Source: Candidatus Protochlamydia amoebophila UWE25 (lineage in GTDB: Bacteria > Chlamydiota > Chlamydiia > Chlamydiales > Parachlamydiaceae). From it: a DNA stretch of 64,000 nucleotides. Each line of letters starts with the position of its first letter. Positions within the stretch are counted from its first letter, which is position 1. A program made the translations under genes and the position numbers. The notes beneath the pieces are model-generated. The model saw only the letters and a list, made by a program, of their open reading frames with translations. It was not told the origin of the DNA and did no database searches. Below, one piece after another: positions 44,487-52,993 of this stretch. The stretch is taken from positions 496,001 through 560,000 of the forward strand of contig NC_005861.2 of the NCBI RefSeq assembly GCF_000011565.2, in the 5' to 3' direction.

Positions 44487-45335
44487 ATGAAAAGTTCTTG
44501 TCAAATACACCCAACAGCTATTATTGCGCCTGGAGTGGTTATCGGAGAAAATGTCGTCATTGAACCTTATGTTGTGATTGCTTCACCTCATGTGATTTTA
44601 GAAGATGATGTTGTTATTAAATCTCATACTTATATTGATGGTTACACAACCATTGGAGCAGGGACCATTATTTATCCGATGGCAAGTATCGGAACGAAAA
44701 CACAAGATTTGAAATTTCAAGGTGAAAGAACATTCGTCAAGATTGGTAAAAATTGTGAGATACGGGAATTTGTCACGATCAATTCATCTTGCCAAGAAGG
44801 ATCAGTAGTAGAAGTGGGGGACAATTGCCTCATTATGGCTTATTGCCACGTTGCCCATAATTGCGTCGTTGGAAATCGAGTGATTATGAGTAATAATGCT
44901 ACATTAGCAGGACATGTAATTGTGGAAGATTATGCTGTGATTGGAGGTATGACTCCTATCCATCAGTTTGTTCGAATTGGACGCAATGCAATGGTTGGAG
45001 GAATGAGTCGTGTGACTCATGATATCCCTCCATTTACAATTGGAGCTGGAATTCCTTATAAATTTGGGGGATTAAATATTGTTGGATTGAAAAGACAGGG
45101 ATATACTCTAGAAGTTCGGCAAGAATTGAGTAAAGCTTTTAAGCTTCTTTATCGTTCAGGTTTTCGTATGCAAGAAGCACTTAATCAAATTGAACAAGAA
45201 TTAAAGCCGCTTCCCGAAATTCAACATTTTGTCAACTTTTGTCGTTTGACAAAAAGGGGTTTAATGTGCCTTCAGGCGGAAGAAGAGGGATTGAATTTGG
45301 AAGAACCCACTGAGCCTCTAAATGCAAGCAAGTAG
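44487..45335 (+). CDS. lpxA: UDP-N-acetylglucosamine O-acyltransferase
   Basis: A 282-residue left-handed beta-helix acyltransferase that transfers a hydroxyacyl chain from ACP to UDP-GlcNAc, the first step of lipid A synthesis. Hexapeptide repeats run from [20 protein letters not shown] to about residue 190, with the catalytic His in [12 protein letters not shown] and the [21 protein letters not shown] segment. A helical C-terminal domain completes it ([13 protein letters not shown]). The stop codon overlaps the fmt reading region, suggesting coupled translation. The order lpxC-fabZ-lpxA-fmt matches C. trachomatis. Confidence 0.96.
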   Translation: MKSSCQIHPTAIIAPGVVIGENVVIEPYVVIASPHVILEDDVVIKSHTYIDGYTTIGAGTIIYPMASIGTKTQDLKFQGERTFVKIGKNCEIREFVTINSSCQEGSVVEVGDNCLIMAYCHVAHNCVVGNRVIMSNNATLAGHVIVEDYAVIGGMTPIHQFVRIGRNAMVGGMSRVTHDIPPFTIGAGIPYKFGGLNIVGLKRQGYTLEVRQELSKAFKLLYRSGFRMQEALNQIEQELKPLPEIQHFVNFCRLTKRGLMCLQAEEEGLNLEEPTEPLNASK

Positions 45336-45349
45336 TGAGAAATAGAAAA

Positions 45350-46291
45350 ATGAAGGTTATTTTTTTTGGTACTCCTCTTTTTGCTGCGCAAGTTCTAGAA
45401 TTCCTTTTGCAAAATCAGGTGGAAGTGGTCGCTGTTATTTCCAAACCTGATCGACCAAAAGGGCGTTCAAGCATACCTGTTCCTACTCCAGTTAAATTAA
45501 TTGCTCAAAGCTATCACTTACCCCTTTATCAACCTGAAGTAGTTTCATCTTTAGATTTCGCGCCTGTTTTAAAAAATTATGAAGCAGATTTATTTGTCGT
45601 TGTTGCTTATGGAGAAATTATTAAACAACATTTGTTAGACATGCCTAAACGGGCTTGCATTAATTTACACGCTAGCTTATTGCCAAAATATCGAGGTGCT
45701 GCTCCTATTCAACGCTCGATTATTGAAGGAGAAAAGGAAACAGGCGTAACGATCATGCATATGGTGAAAAAAATGGATGCAGGTGACATGATCAAAAAAG
45801 TGTCAGTGCAAATCACTTCGGAAATGACTTATGGTGAGCTCGAACAAGCTCTTTGCCAAATAGGAAAGCATGCCTTGCTAGAAGTAATCAAGCAGTTCGA
45901 TCGGGGTGAGCCATCTCGTCAAATTCAAGATTCTCATTTAGCAACATTCGCACCAAAGATTGAACTAGAGGATTGCGAGTTAGATTGGAACCAATCAGCT
46001 CAACATTTACACGATTTGGTGAGAGGAGTTAATCCTTATCCTGGAGCTTGGTGTTATGTCAAAGTTAATGGAGAGCAAAAACGATTAAAAATCAGCCGTA
46101 CGCGAGTAATCCCTTATCCATCAAACTGTCCTGGTACTATTTTAGATAGTTCTAAGGGGAATTTGAAAATTTTGACTGGCGATCAAGCATTAGAACTTGT
46201 GGAGGTTCAACTGGAAGGAAAAAAAACAATGACTTCTGAACAATGGATCCGAGGAATGTCAAAAAATCAGTTAAAATTCTTAGTTAATTAA
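45350..46291 (+). CDS. fmt: Methionyl-tRNA formyltransferase
   Basis: A 313-residue enzyme that formylates initiator Met-tRNA using 10-formyl-THF. ATG 45350 is preferred because conserved sequence begins there (MKVIFFGTPLFAAQVLE); a GTG at 45335 overlapping the lpxA stop would add five residues. Motifs are SKPDRPKGR, the SLLPKYRGAAPIQRSI active-site loop with a preceding catalytic Asn/His pair (INLHASLLP), and the C-terminal domain opening IRGVNPYPGAW-like (VRGVNPYPGAWCYV). A strong terminator follows, ending the lnt/lpx/fmt block. An IS element lies immediately beyond it. Confidence 0.96.
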   Translation: MKVIFFGTPLFAAQVLEFLLQNQVEVVAVISKPDRPKGRSSIPVPTPVKLIAQSYHLPLYQPEVVSSLDFAPVLKNYEADLFVVVAYGEIIKQHLLDMPKRACINLHASLLPKYRGAAPIQRSIIEGEKETGVTIMHMVKKMDAGDMIKKVSVQITSEMTYGELEQALCQIGKHALLEVIKQFDRGEPSRQIQDSHLATFAPKIELEDCELDWNQSAQHLHDLVRGVNPYPGAWCYVKVNGEQKRLKISRTRVIPYPSNCPGTILDSSKGNLKILTGDQALELVEVQLEGKKTMTSEQWIRGMSKNQLKFLVN

Positions 46292-46303
46292 TATAAGTGA
46301 GTT

Positions 46304-46336
46304 AATAATATAATTTATTTTTATATTATTTTTTTT
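46304..46336 (+). terminator. Rho-independent terminator of the lpx-fmt operon
   Basis: A perfect 10-bp AT stem (AATAATATAA 46304-46313 / TTATATTATT 46321-46330) with a 7-base loop, followed by six further T residues. It starts 12 bases after the fmt stop. The IS982 target duplication begins only five bases after it. Confidence 0.8.
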
Positions 46337-46350
46337 GATTATTAATTAAT

Positions 46351-47294
46351 GTAAGTTGCAAATAACTAATTTATTAAAAAATTTGTTGCAGCTGCTACTA
46401 GAAATCCTAAAACTTTAATTTCAAACCCATTAGACGTCGTTGCATGAATTTTTCTAGGCATCAGTCTTGATATCACGCCAAATACTCCCTCAATAAATTT
46501 TCTAATGTGCTTCAAATTTACAAAATCATGTAAATCGATTGAACGAAGAGAATTAGATTTTGGCTCCACTATGAGCTTGATGTTTTCTATCTTTTCAAGC
46601 ATGTCTTGATGCTTATAATCGACATAGGCAGAATCTCCATAAATCTTACTGCCTGCGGGTAAGTTTCGTTCCATGTATTTAAAAGGAACAGCATCATGCT
46701 CTCTGCCTGGACAAAGGATAACTCTAAAAGGGCACCCATCTTGAGAAGCTAAGACTGTTACTTTCAATCCATAAAAATATTCTCGCTTACTAGCATTATA
46801 CCCTCTAAATTCCTCTCCTCGATAAATTCTACAATTTTGAATTCTTATATTTCTACAAACAGAAACAGGAAATGCATCAACAATATATTCAAAAGGTAAT
46901 TTTCCAAAGTTTTTTAATTTTTGAATAAACTCAAGAATTTCCTCCCACCATTTCATGGGTATTTGATGAATTCTTCTATTTAATGCGCTCTTACTCAGTT
47001 TATTCATGATATATCTATGCTCAATAAGAAATTTTCGGGACGTTTCCATATTTCCGTAAAAAAATCTCATTCCTACTAAATTTATCAACATAATTTCCGA
47101 AGTAGACAGTTTTGTATTTGGCCAATCTTTGTATCCAATCGAAAGGATGTAGTCGTCTAAAAGGCAATAAAGTGCTATAATTTGTTCTTCCATGGCTTCA
47201 ATCCTTGTTATTTGTTCCACAAAAACAATTTAAGGATCTGAGGCCTTTTTATTTACATCTAAATTTTATTTTAACTTAGTTATTTGCAACTTAC
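46351..47294 (-). mobile_element. Complete IS982-family insertion sequence, 944 bp
   Basis: Perfect 19-bp terminal inverted repeats GTAAGTTGCAAATAACTAA (46351-46369) and its complement (47276-47294) bound a single transposase gene. Both ends are flanked by the same 10 bases ATTAATTAAT (46341-46350 and 47295-47304), a likely target duplication; as this sequence is itself palindromic, the true duplication may be shorter. The left repeat overlaps the transposase stop codon. Intact ends and an intact gene suggest recent insertion. Confidence 0.93.
46366..47193 (-). CDS. IS982-family DDE transposase
   Basis: A 275-residue transposase. ATG 47193 is preferred over GTG 47220 because AAGGA lies 9 bases upstream. 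The catalytic core shows IS982 features: first Asp in YIVDAFPV, the KREYFYGLKV segment, LCPGREHD, second Asp in IYGDSAYVDY, and Glu in RKFIEGVFGVISR, followed by PRKIHATTSNGFEIKVLGFLVA. The frame is uninterrupted from start to stop, so the element may still be mobile. Transcription is opposite to the flanking genes. Many amoeba-associated Chlamydiae carry numerous IS elements. Confidence 0.94.
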   Translation of the reverse strand: MEEQIIALYCLLDDYILSIGYKDWPNTKLSTSEIMLINLVGMRFFYGNMETSRKFLIEHRYIMNKLSKSALNRRIHQIPMKWWEEILEFIQKLKNFGKLPFEYIVDAFPVSVCRNIRIQNCRIYRGEEFRGYNASKREYFYGLKVTVLASQDGCPFRVILCPGREHDAVPFKYMERNLPAGSKIYGDSAYVDYKHQDMLEKIENIKLIVEPKSNSLRSIDLHDFVNLKHIRKFIEGVFGVISRLMPRKIHATTSNGFEIKVLGFLVAAATNFLIN

Positions 47295-47304
47295 ATTAAT
47301 TAAT

Positions 47305-48279
47305 CCAATATTTCTATTCTTTTTTATCTTCTAATTTGAATATAGCATTCAAATAAAATAGCTCAAAATCCTGCTGCAGCTATGAAAAAAAAAGTATTTC
47401 AATTTACAGGTAGTATTTTTGCTGTAATAAGACGCTTTTGTCAAATATCTATTCCTTAAGGCAATATATCGATTCAAAAAACACTTAGCACATGTATGTA
47501 AGAAAGAAGATTGTTTAATAAAGAGATTAAGCAAAATCTCAACAATTAACCATGAATTTATTAAATAATGATAAAAAATTATGATATTTCTACTGAAGTG
47601 TTAAATGCTTTAAAAAAGAGTTTGTTTAGATCAAAAATAAAAAAAAGCATCTCAAATTGTTTCTCATGTGCTAATTCGAAAAAATCAGAATCTATTTTAT
47701 AAATTTTTTTATGGTATGTTTTACTACCGTTAGTTTGCTTGGAGTAATGATCAGCCTTTTTCACGAGGAGAATTTTCGATTTTAAAAGTCACTTGGAAAA
47801 TACTAACCGTTCAATCTAGGTATATCTGGATAGCAATGAGAACTATTTTTTGTATAGGGTTTGGCAATGGATTATTATTAAGCTTTTAATTTAAAAGAAT
47901 AAACAAAAGCTGCGTCTTGAAAATGACGTTTATCTTGTGCCAATCAAATATCAATTTTAAGTGTGATTCTTTTAGAAGGAAATTTGTCCCCACTTTAATT
48001 AGTTACTTAGGTTTGACTATAAGTTTAACAAGCTAGGCCTGCTTTTTAATAAATCCGTTTCTGTGCAAGTGCATTGACAAATAATACAAAAATTTACATC
48101 TTTGCTCTCAAAAACGGTTGATATTGATAACCAACCTTTATTTTATATTTAAAATTCTAACTAACATAGAGCGATTTATAAATTTTAGTCTTTATTTATT
48201 TAAATTAATCAGCGCCTTGATTTTTAATCCAGGGATTGAATATGATAAAATTCCTACAAAATTTCTCGAGGAGTAAGAA
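47305..48279. other. Non-coding region with possible gene remnant downstream of the IS
   Basis: About 975 AT-rich bases. Minus-strand frames of ~61 codons (47349-47534, 47579-47764) have no ribosome binding sites and improbable composition. A short plus-strand frame at about 47353-47458, containing ATG at 47383 (MKKKVFQFTGSIFAVIRR), could be the tail of a decayed gene. The promoter for the Inc-like cluster should lie near 48200 but none is clear. Confidence 0.35.
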
Positions 48280-49284
48280 ATGAATCTCTTAAGTAGATGC
48301 TCAAATGCAGTGATAGATTTCCCTCAGGCTGCCTTCCAGTCAATAGGAAAAGGTGTTATTAAGCTCAAGAAATATAGAAATAATCCAGAAATTTTCCAAA
48401 AAACTGCGCAGATAGCTATCAGTATTATCCAATATTATAATTGGCATCATGGGATAGTTGTCTATCCAAAGTTAGAACGGACGTTATCTACTGCGAATAT
48501 GCATGATTTTTATCAGATTTTAAAAGAACCGCGTGGTTTTTTATGTCCTATAAAAGCTGAATCGATTAATGCTCCGCAAGCTTTAGAAAATATCGTAAAC
48601 AAGCTATGTGTAATTTTTCCAAACTTTGATAGGGGGGCTTTAAGACAAACTGTTCAGAAGCATTTGCAAGCTCAGTTAGACAGTATGGTTGCTAATGACG
48701 ATGCTTACACTTCCACAGAAGATTTTGCGTTAGCACTGCAGAATCGTTTGCAAGAACCTATAGCTGATTTAACAAGTAGCTCCATTCTTAATGTAGTCGA
48801 TTTAAATGATGTGAAAATTCCTGTTATCCATCGAACACTTGTAGATAAAATTGTTGATGTGACAGGGCTTTTTATTAATATGGGTTGCGTAGGTCTTTAT
48901 ACCAATGCTTGGAATCTAGTTGATACAGGTGCTTGGGCAATGCGCATTGGACAGAATAGTGGATTTGGCTGGGTAAAATATCAGTCATTAGAAACATGGG
49001 TAAGAGGTGGTGTAACGTTTGCTTTCGGCGCTAAATTATTTGAAGCAACACGTAAATTATTAGATGAAAAACTCACGCCAACCGCCAGAAGAAATGCTAA
49101 AATTGACGCTATCAGCTCTCTTTTTGAATTTGTTTATCAAGGAGTTGGCTATTTAAATCATCGAAATATTTTAAAAGTTTCTCCAGGACTTTTTTATGCA
49201 GGGGCTATTATTACAAAAGGAGTTGGTATTGCCTGCGTCCTTGCAAGACCAAAACCAAATTATTTTGAAACAATGACTGCTTAG
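48280..49284 (+). CDS. Inc-like membrane protein, cluster gene 1
   Basis: A 334-residue protein; GAGGAG lies 7 bases before the ATG. The N-terminal half is soluble and helical. The C-terminal half has three or four moderately hydrophobic segments (VDVTGLFINMGCVGLYTNAW, GGVTFAFGAKLFEATRKLL, LFYAGAIITKGVGIACVLA). It shares QSLETWVRGG...F-x-x-KLFEATRKL and a final RPKPNYFE with the protein at 50319, so they are paralogs. C. trachomatis CT529 (Cap1), a known inclusion-membrane protein, sits at the same site between fmt and rplC; I see no direct sequence similarity to it. An Inc role is inferred from position and hydrophobic layout only. Confidence 0.7.
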   Translation: MNLLSRCSNAVIDFPQAAFQSIGKGVIKLKKYRNNPEIFQKTAQIAISIIQYYNWHHGIVVYPKLERTLSTANMHDFYQILKEPRGFLCPIKAESINAPQALENIVNKLCVIFPNFDRGALRQTVQKHLQAQLDSMVANDDAYTSTEDFALALQNRLQEPIADLTSSSILNVVDLNDVKIPVIHRTLVDKIVDVTGLFINMGCVGLYTNAWNLVDTGAWAMRIGQNSGFGWVKYQSLETWVRGGVTFAFGAKLFEATRKLLDEKLTPTARRNAKIDAISSLFEFVYQGVGYLNHRNILKVSPGLFYAGAIITKGVGIACVLARPKPNYFETMTA

Positions 49285-49324
49285 GCGGTTAATCATCAGA
49301 AATATAACGATATAAGGATTTAAT

Positions 49325-50221
49325 ATGAATGCCATCACTTCCCATATCTCTCATGGGGTTAACTCCGCTCTTTTCACTATTGGTGAGGGAGTTAGTCTAG
49401 TTTCCAGTGAAGTTAAAAAAGGAATTAGGTACGTAGGAGAAGGTCCGAGCAGAGCTGCTTACGATATTTATGATTTACGTCACGAAGGGTTTGAAAAATG
49501 GACAAAAGCTGCAATTGCCAATTTAAAATTAATTGGGCGAATAAAGCATACAAACGTATTTAATGCTGCCATTGAAACTTTAGAGGGTCAAAAAAACCTT
49601 TACTATGCAACAAAATTTATTGGATCAGCCTGTGACTTTATTCAACGTGACAAGGTGACAAAAAAAGTTAGTTTGACAATTCCAAAATATAAAGAAGGAA
49701 CAAATTGGGTCGCGGTTCTCTATGGAATAGGCAATTTTTTAGATACTGCAAGATTTTTGCAAAAACATGAAGTTGTTGCGTTTCAAACTGTTTCTAGATT
49801 AGGTGCTGCAATTGGTTCTATTAAAATATCTTACTTAAAAGGTAAACGTTTAGAACAAATTTCCTTAGATCAAATTCCCGTGCTTAGCAATGTTTTTTAT
49901 TCGCCAAAAGATATATTTATTTTTGCTGCCTCAGGAATCGAGATTTCGCGCTTTGTCAAAGCGTTCGTTAATGTTGAAGGAGAGACAGGGGAAGATCGTA
50001 CAAGAAAGAGAAAAGAAATTTTATCGGATATAAGTACGTGGCTTAAATTGACTGGTAGCATTGGTAAAATGATCTTAATTGGTTGTGGAAGTCGCTATGG
50101 AACTGCATTTTGGTTCACATTAGTGGATGTAATTACACAAAATGCTGGTTTAATTAGATATTGGAAAGATCGTTCTAGAGATAGAGAGGTTCGCTTTAAT
50201 AATCCAGCAATAGCAGCGTAA
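49325..50221 (+). CDS. Inc-like membrane protein, cluster gene 2
   Basis: A 298-residue protein that I do not recognise; AAGGA lies about 9 bases before the ATG. It lacks a signal peptide. Moderate hydrophobic stretches appear around 130-170 (WVAVLYGIGNFLDTARFL, VSRLGAAIGSIKISYL), 195-215 (IFIFAASGIEISRFVKAFV) and 240-280 (KLTGSIGKMILIGCG, FWFTLVDVITQNAGLI). The C-terminal helix-turn-helix hydrophobic pair resembles in layout those of its two neighbours and of the protein at 22988, though sequence identity is slight. It begins 41 bases after gene 1 and is followed by a strong hairpin, so genes 1 and 2 probably form a bicistronic unit. Confidence 0.7.
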   Translation: MNAITSHISHGVNSALFTIGEGVSLVSSEVKKGIRYVGEGPSRAAYDIYDLRHEGFEKWTKAAIANLKLIGRIKHTNVFNAAIETLEGQKNLYYATKFIGSACDFIQRDKVTKKVSLTIPKYKEGTNWVAVLYGIGNFLDTARFLQKHEVVAFQTVSRLGAAIGSIKISYLKGKRLEQISLDQIPVLSNVFYSPKDIFIFAASGIEISRFVKAFVNVEGETGEDRTRKRKEILSDISTWLKLTGSIGKMILIGCGSRYGTAFWFTLVDVITQNAGLIRYWKDRSRDREVRFNNPAIAA

Positions 50222-50235
50222 ATTGCTTTTATTTA

Positions 50236-50264
50236 CACTCAGAATAAGGTACTTATTCTGAGTG
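50236..50264 (+). terminator. Long perfect hairpin between cluster genes 2 and 3
   Basis: CACTCAGAATAAG / CTTATTCTGAGTG, a perfect 13-bp stem with a 3-base loop, 15 bases after the stop of gene 2. The following sequence (ATTATTCGTAAATATTCTT) is AT-rich but not a T-run, so it may be a terminator of moderate strength or an mRNA-stabilising end. It lies 55 bases before the start of gene 3. Confidence 0.65.
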
Positions 50265-50318
50265 ATTATTCGTAAATATTCTTACGTCGTTCATACAAGG
50301 CAGAAAATGGGAGTTTGC

Positions 50319-51344
50319 ATGCAGACTTACTGCCGCGCAGTGTGCACATCTTTAATAAATTATTGTGAAAAAGCTCAACAGACTATATTAACAACCATTC
50401 TTGAAATTAATGAAATTCGATTGGATCCTGAAGGTTTTCAACGAATTTGCCTTGTGGCACTATCAATTTTGCAAGGAATTAATTATTATTGTGAGCGTCC
50501 GTATTTACCTCAATTAGTGGCTATTTTAGACATTTCAAACACACTTGATTTTTATGGATTTCTTAAAATTCCTTATCAACTTTTTCATGCGATAGACTCC
50601 AATAAAATTGATGAATTTCGTACGCAAAAACAATTAGAACACCAGCTATGTTTAAATTGGGGAATCGGTCAAGAAAATGAAGAGGGTCTTAAGCAAAACT
50701 CTACTGTTCACGATTTTTCTCAGGCCTCTTTAAAAAATTTTTTAAAACAAATGTCTGCGTATGATTTAGCTTGGATAGACGATAAAGAATTTAGTCAAGT
50801 TTTACAAAAATGGATGGTTGGAGAATTAACTGCTCAGCCGGATCATTTACTTAACGGGTGCGCTGCTCATCAAATTGATTTACAAAACCTTAAAGTGATT
50901 CAAAAAGAAAATACTTGGCTTGAAAATCTCACAGACTTGACATTTTTAACTGTAGATGTAATTTGCGTACCTACATTTCTACGAGATTTAAACTTGCTTG
51001 AACTTGCTTCTTATGCCAATTCTTTAGGTCGATTTAAACTCTTTTCTTGGGTGCCTGGACAGAGTCTAGATACTTGGGTACGAGGGGGTCTATGTATAGG
51101 ATTTTTTGTTCGATTTTTAGAAACCTGTAGAGCATTAAAATATGATCGTTTAGGAGAAAACACAAAGAAACGTGCATATTGGGAATTAGCTGTTTCTATT
51201 ACAGAATTTGCTTTTAATATTTCTGCTTTTAGCCAAGTACGAGAACCTGTCGTTATTTTTCTGACTTTTATAGCAAAATCTATTGGGATTGCAAGTTTGG
51301 TTTATCGACCCAGTACCCCTTTCTTTGAAAATCATTCTACTTGA
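50319..51344 (+). CDS. Inc-like membrane protein, cluster gene 3 (paralog of gene 1)
   Basis: A 341-residue protein. ATG 50319 is preferred: GGGAG lies 5 bases upstream; earlier starts at GTG 50262 and ATG 50307 are less well placed. Similarity to gene 1 is clearest in the C-terminal half: QSLDTWVRGG, then FLETCRALK against LFEATRKLL, and RPSTPFFE at the end against RPKPNYFE. Both also share an N-terminal GFQ/IFQ...A-x-SI-x-Q segment. A 14-residue hydrophobic region (LTDLTFLTVDVICV) and a C-terminal hydrophobic pair are seen. Function unknown; an inclusion-membrane or secreted role is inferred from the chlamydial locus. Confidence 0.7.
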   Translation: MQTYCRAVCTSLINYCEKAQQTILTTILEINEIRLDPEGFQRICLVALSILQGINYYCERPYLPQLVAILDISNTLDFYGFLKIPYQLFHAIDSNKIDEFRTQKQLEHQLCLNWGIGQENEEGLKQNSTVHDFSQASLKNFLKQMSAYDLAWIDDKEFSQVLQKWMVGELTAQPDHLLNGCAAHQIDLQNLKVIQKENTWLENLTDLTFLTVDVICVPTFLRDLNLLELASYANSLGRFKLFSWVPGQSLDTWVRGGLCIGFFVRFLETCRALKYDRLGENTKKRAYWELAVSITEFAFNISAFSQVREPVVIFLTFIAKSIGIASLVYRPSTPFFENHST

Positions 51345-51457
51345 GGCTTACCGATTACTAAGAAGAATATTTAGATATTCTATTCAAAAAAAAATTAATG
51401 TTTTTTTACAATTCATCTAGTAGACTCTTTGCAAAACCTTGCAAAGGAGAGAATCTT

Positions 51458-52015
51458 ATGCCTTCAAAACTACAACGGCATGAATGGCTAATTGTCTCTA
51501 TTCTTATCACAACTCTAATTTTATTGACTGGTATGGCTTTTTTTTCAAAAAAAAGAGTTTTGCCAATACCTCGGACAGAACACTTGTTAACAACAGAATT
51601 GGTGGATGTTACTGTTCAGGGAGCAGCCGAGCATATAGGGATTTTTGAACTCCGTAAAGGAGCTAGGATAAAAGATCTTTGGAAGCTTTGTAAACCAACT
51701 TTTGATGCTGATTTAAGCAGTTTTAAACCTAATCAACTTTTGCGTGATGGACAAGTGATTAAAATTCCTTTAAAAGAATATTTGACGGTTTATATTAGAG
51801 GAGCCGTTCAACAAGAGGTGGTCCTCCGCGTTTTAAAAGGAACTCAGCTCAAAGATCTTAAAGACATGATTGTGCTGCAAAAAGATGCGGATATCAAAAT
51901 TCTAAATGCAAAGCGCCGTTTAAAAGATCAAGAAGTCATTCACATTCGATCTAAAAAAATCTCTAAAAATGCACAAAAGATATTAGATAAAAAAATCGAA
52001 CCTAAAGTTGAGTGA
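51458..52015 (+). CDS. Single-pass membrane protein with two SLBB-like domains
   Basis: A 185-residue protein. ATG 51458 is chosen because AAAGGAGAG precedes it; a frame from 51398 lacks such a site. A short cytoplasmic N-terminus is followed by one membrane helix (WLIVSILITTLILLTGMAFF, ~10-30). The rest holds two tandem SLBB-type units: VDVTVQGAAEHIGIFELRKG...LLRDGQVIKIP and LTVYIRGAVQQEVVLRVLKG...RRLKDQEVIHI. SLBB domains bind polysaccharide or other ligands in export (Wza) and competence (ComEA) proteins. No ComEA helix-hairpin-helix is present. It lies between the Inc-like cluster and the ribosomal operon, in its own transcription unit. The role is unknown; an envelope-tethered binding protein is plausible. 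Confidence 0.72.
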   Translation: MPSKLQRHEWLIVSILITTLILLTGMAFFSKKRVLPIPRTEHLLTTELVDVTVQGAAEHIGIFELRKGARIKDLWKLCKPTFDADLSSFKPNQLLRDGQVIKIPLKEYLTVYIRGAVQQEVVLRVLKGTQLKDLKDMIVLQKDADIKILNAKRRLKDQEVIHIRSKKISKNAQKILDKKIEPKVE

Positions 52016-52993
52016 ATAACAATGACGTCAAAAAAGTAATTGAGTTTATAAAAACTGAATCTCTTCTTTAAGCATTTTTGAGAGTTCTTATGAACCAAAG
52101 CGTTGATTTTTAATTTTTCCTACCAGAAAGGTTAGCAAAAAAATAAGCTGCAGAAGAGACGATTAGCAGATTGCGGATTTTGGAGTGGTAAGTTTTAACG
52201 AGAGTATCAACGTGATGCAATTCAATTATTGAATTTTAATAAAATTCATTGAGTGGTGCCGAGAAGAAAGGTTGCTTGCTCATTTATAAAAGTTAAATCA
52301 ATTTAACGGATCAAAAAGAGAGGAATCATTTCTGCTATTTTTTGACGTTTTTTTATGACTTTAAATGACTCACAAGTTGTAATTAATAAATATAAAAAAT
52401 ATTCTACCCTCTCGAACATTTTAGCGGTAGCAGATTGCTTCTCTTAACAATGATTTGAAATTTTGTTGCCACACTTTCTTAATATGAGGAGGGTAAAAAA
52501 TATTTCCTATGCTGACTATTTTGTGTTGATTAAAAATAAGATATGAAAAGAACACATCAGACCACTGTTTGCTGTATTATTAGCAAAAAAAGTAAAGCAT
52601 TAATGTGTTTAAATCATTAAAAATGATGCAAATTGATCGTGATAAATAATTTAAGTTTTTTATGACTAAAAATTTCGTTGCTATTTTCAACTCGTATTTT
52701 GTTACTTCGCTTTAAATTATCTCTGTCTTGCAACGCCTCACAGAAAGAAATGGTGAGGATTATAATAAAAGATGGAATTTCGCTTGTATTAAATTGGCAG
52801 AATTTGCTAATCTCGCTGTTTTAGCTTTCTAAAAAGATCGCTGATCATTCATATTTGCTTTGTTAGCTCTGGTGAGAACGTATCTCGTACGTAACTTGCC
52901 ACATGAAACAAAGCCGCAATTTATATTTTAAAAGTACAGCAAGCTTAGTGTTTGTTGAATAGCGGATCATTAATTTGGTTAAGGATTGATTAT
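52016..52993. other. Long leader/intergenic region upstream of the ribosomal operon
   Basis: Nearly 980 bases without a supported gene, between the SLBB gene and rplC. A weak promoter candidate lies at 52896-52925. No frame above about 60 codons with a ribosome binding site, no tRNA and no clear terminator for the SLBB gene were seen. The length is unusual for a region upstream of an S10-type operon. Confidence 0.4.
52896..52925 (+). promoter_or_regulatory. Possible promoter of the ribosomal protein operon
   Basis: TTGCCA (52896-52901), 18-base spacer, TTTATA (52920-52925), about 70 bases before the rplC start. The -10 is imperfect; TATATT two bases further on is an alternative. Location fits the expected operon promoter. 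Confidence 0.3.

Noticed and set aside
47349-47764. Two 61-codon minus-strand frames after the IS element
   Set aside because: No ribosome binding site and no family features; high Lys/Phe/Tyr content typical of AT-rich non-coding DNA.
52790-52815. TTGGCAGAATTTGCT resembling a sigma-54 site
   Set aside because: GG and GC are only 8 bases apart, not the 10 required, and no gene start follows at the right distance.
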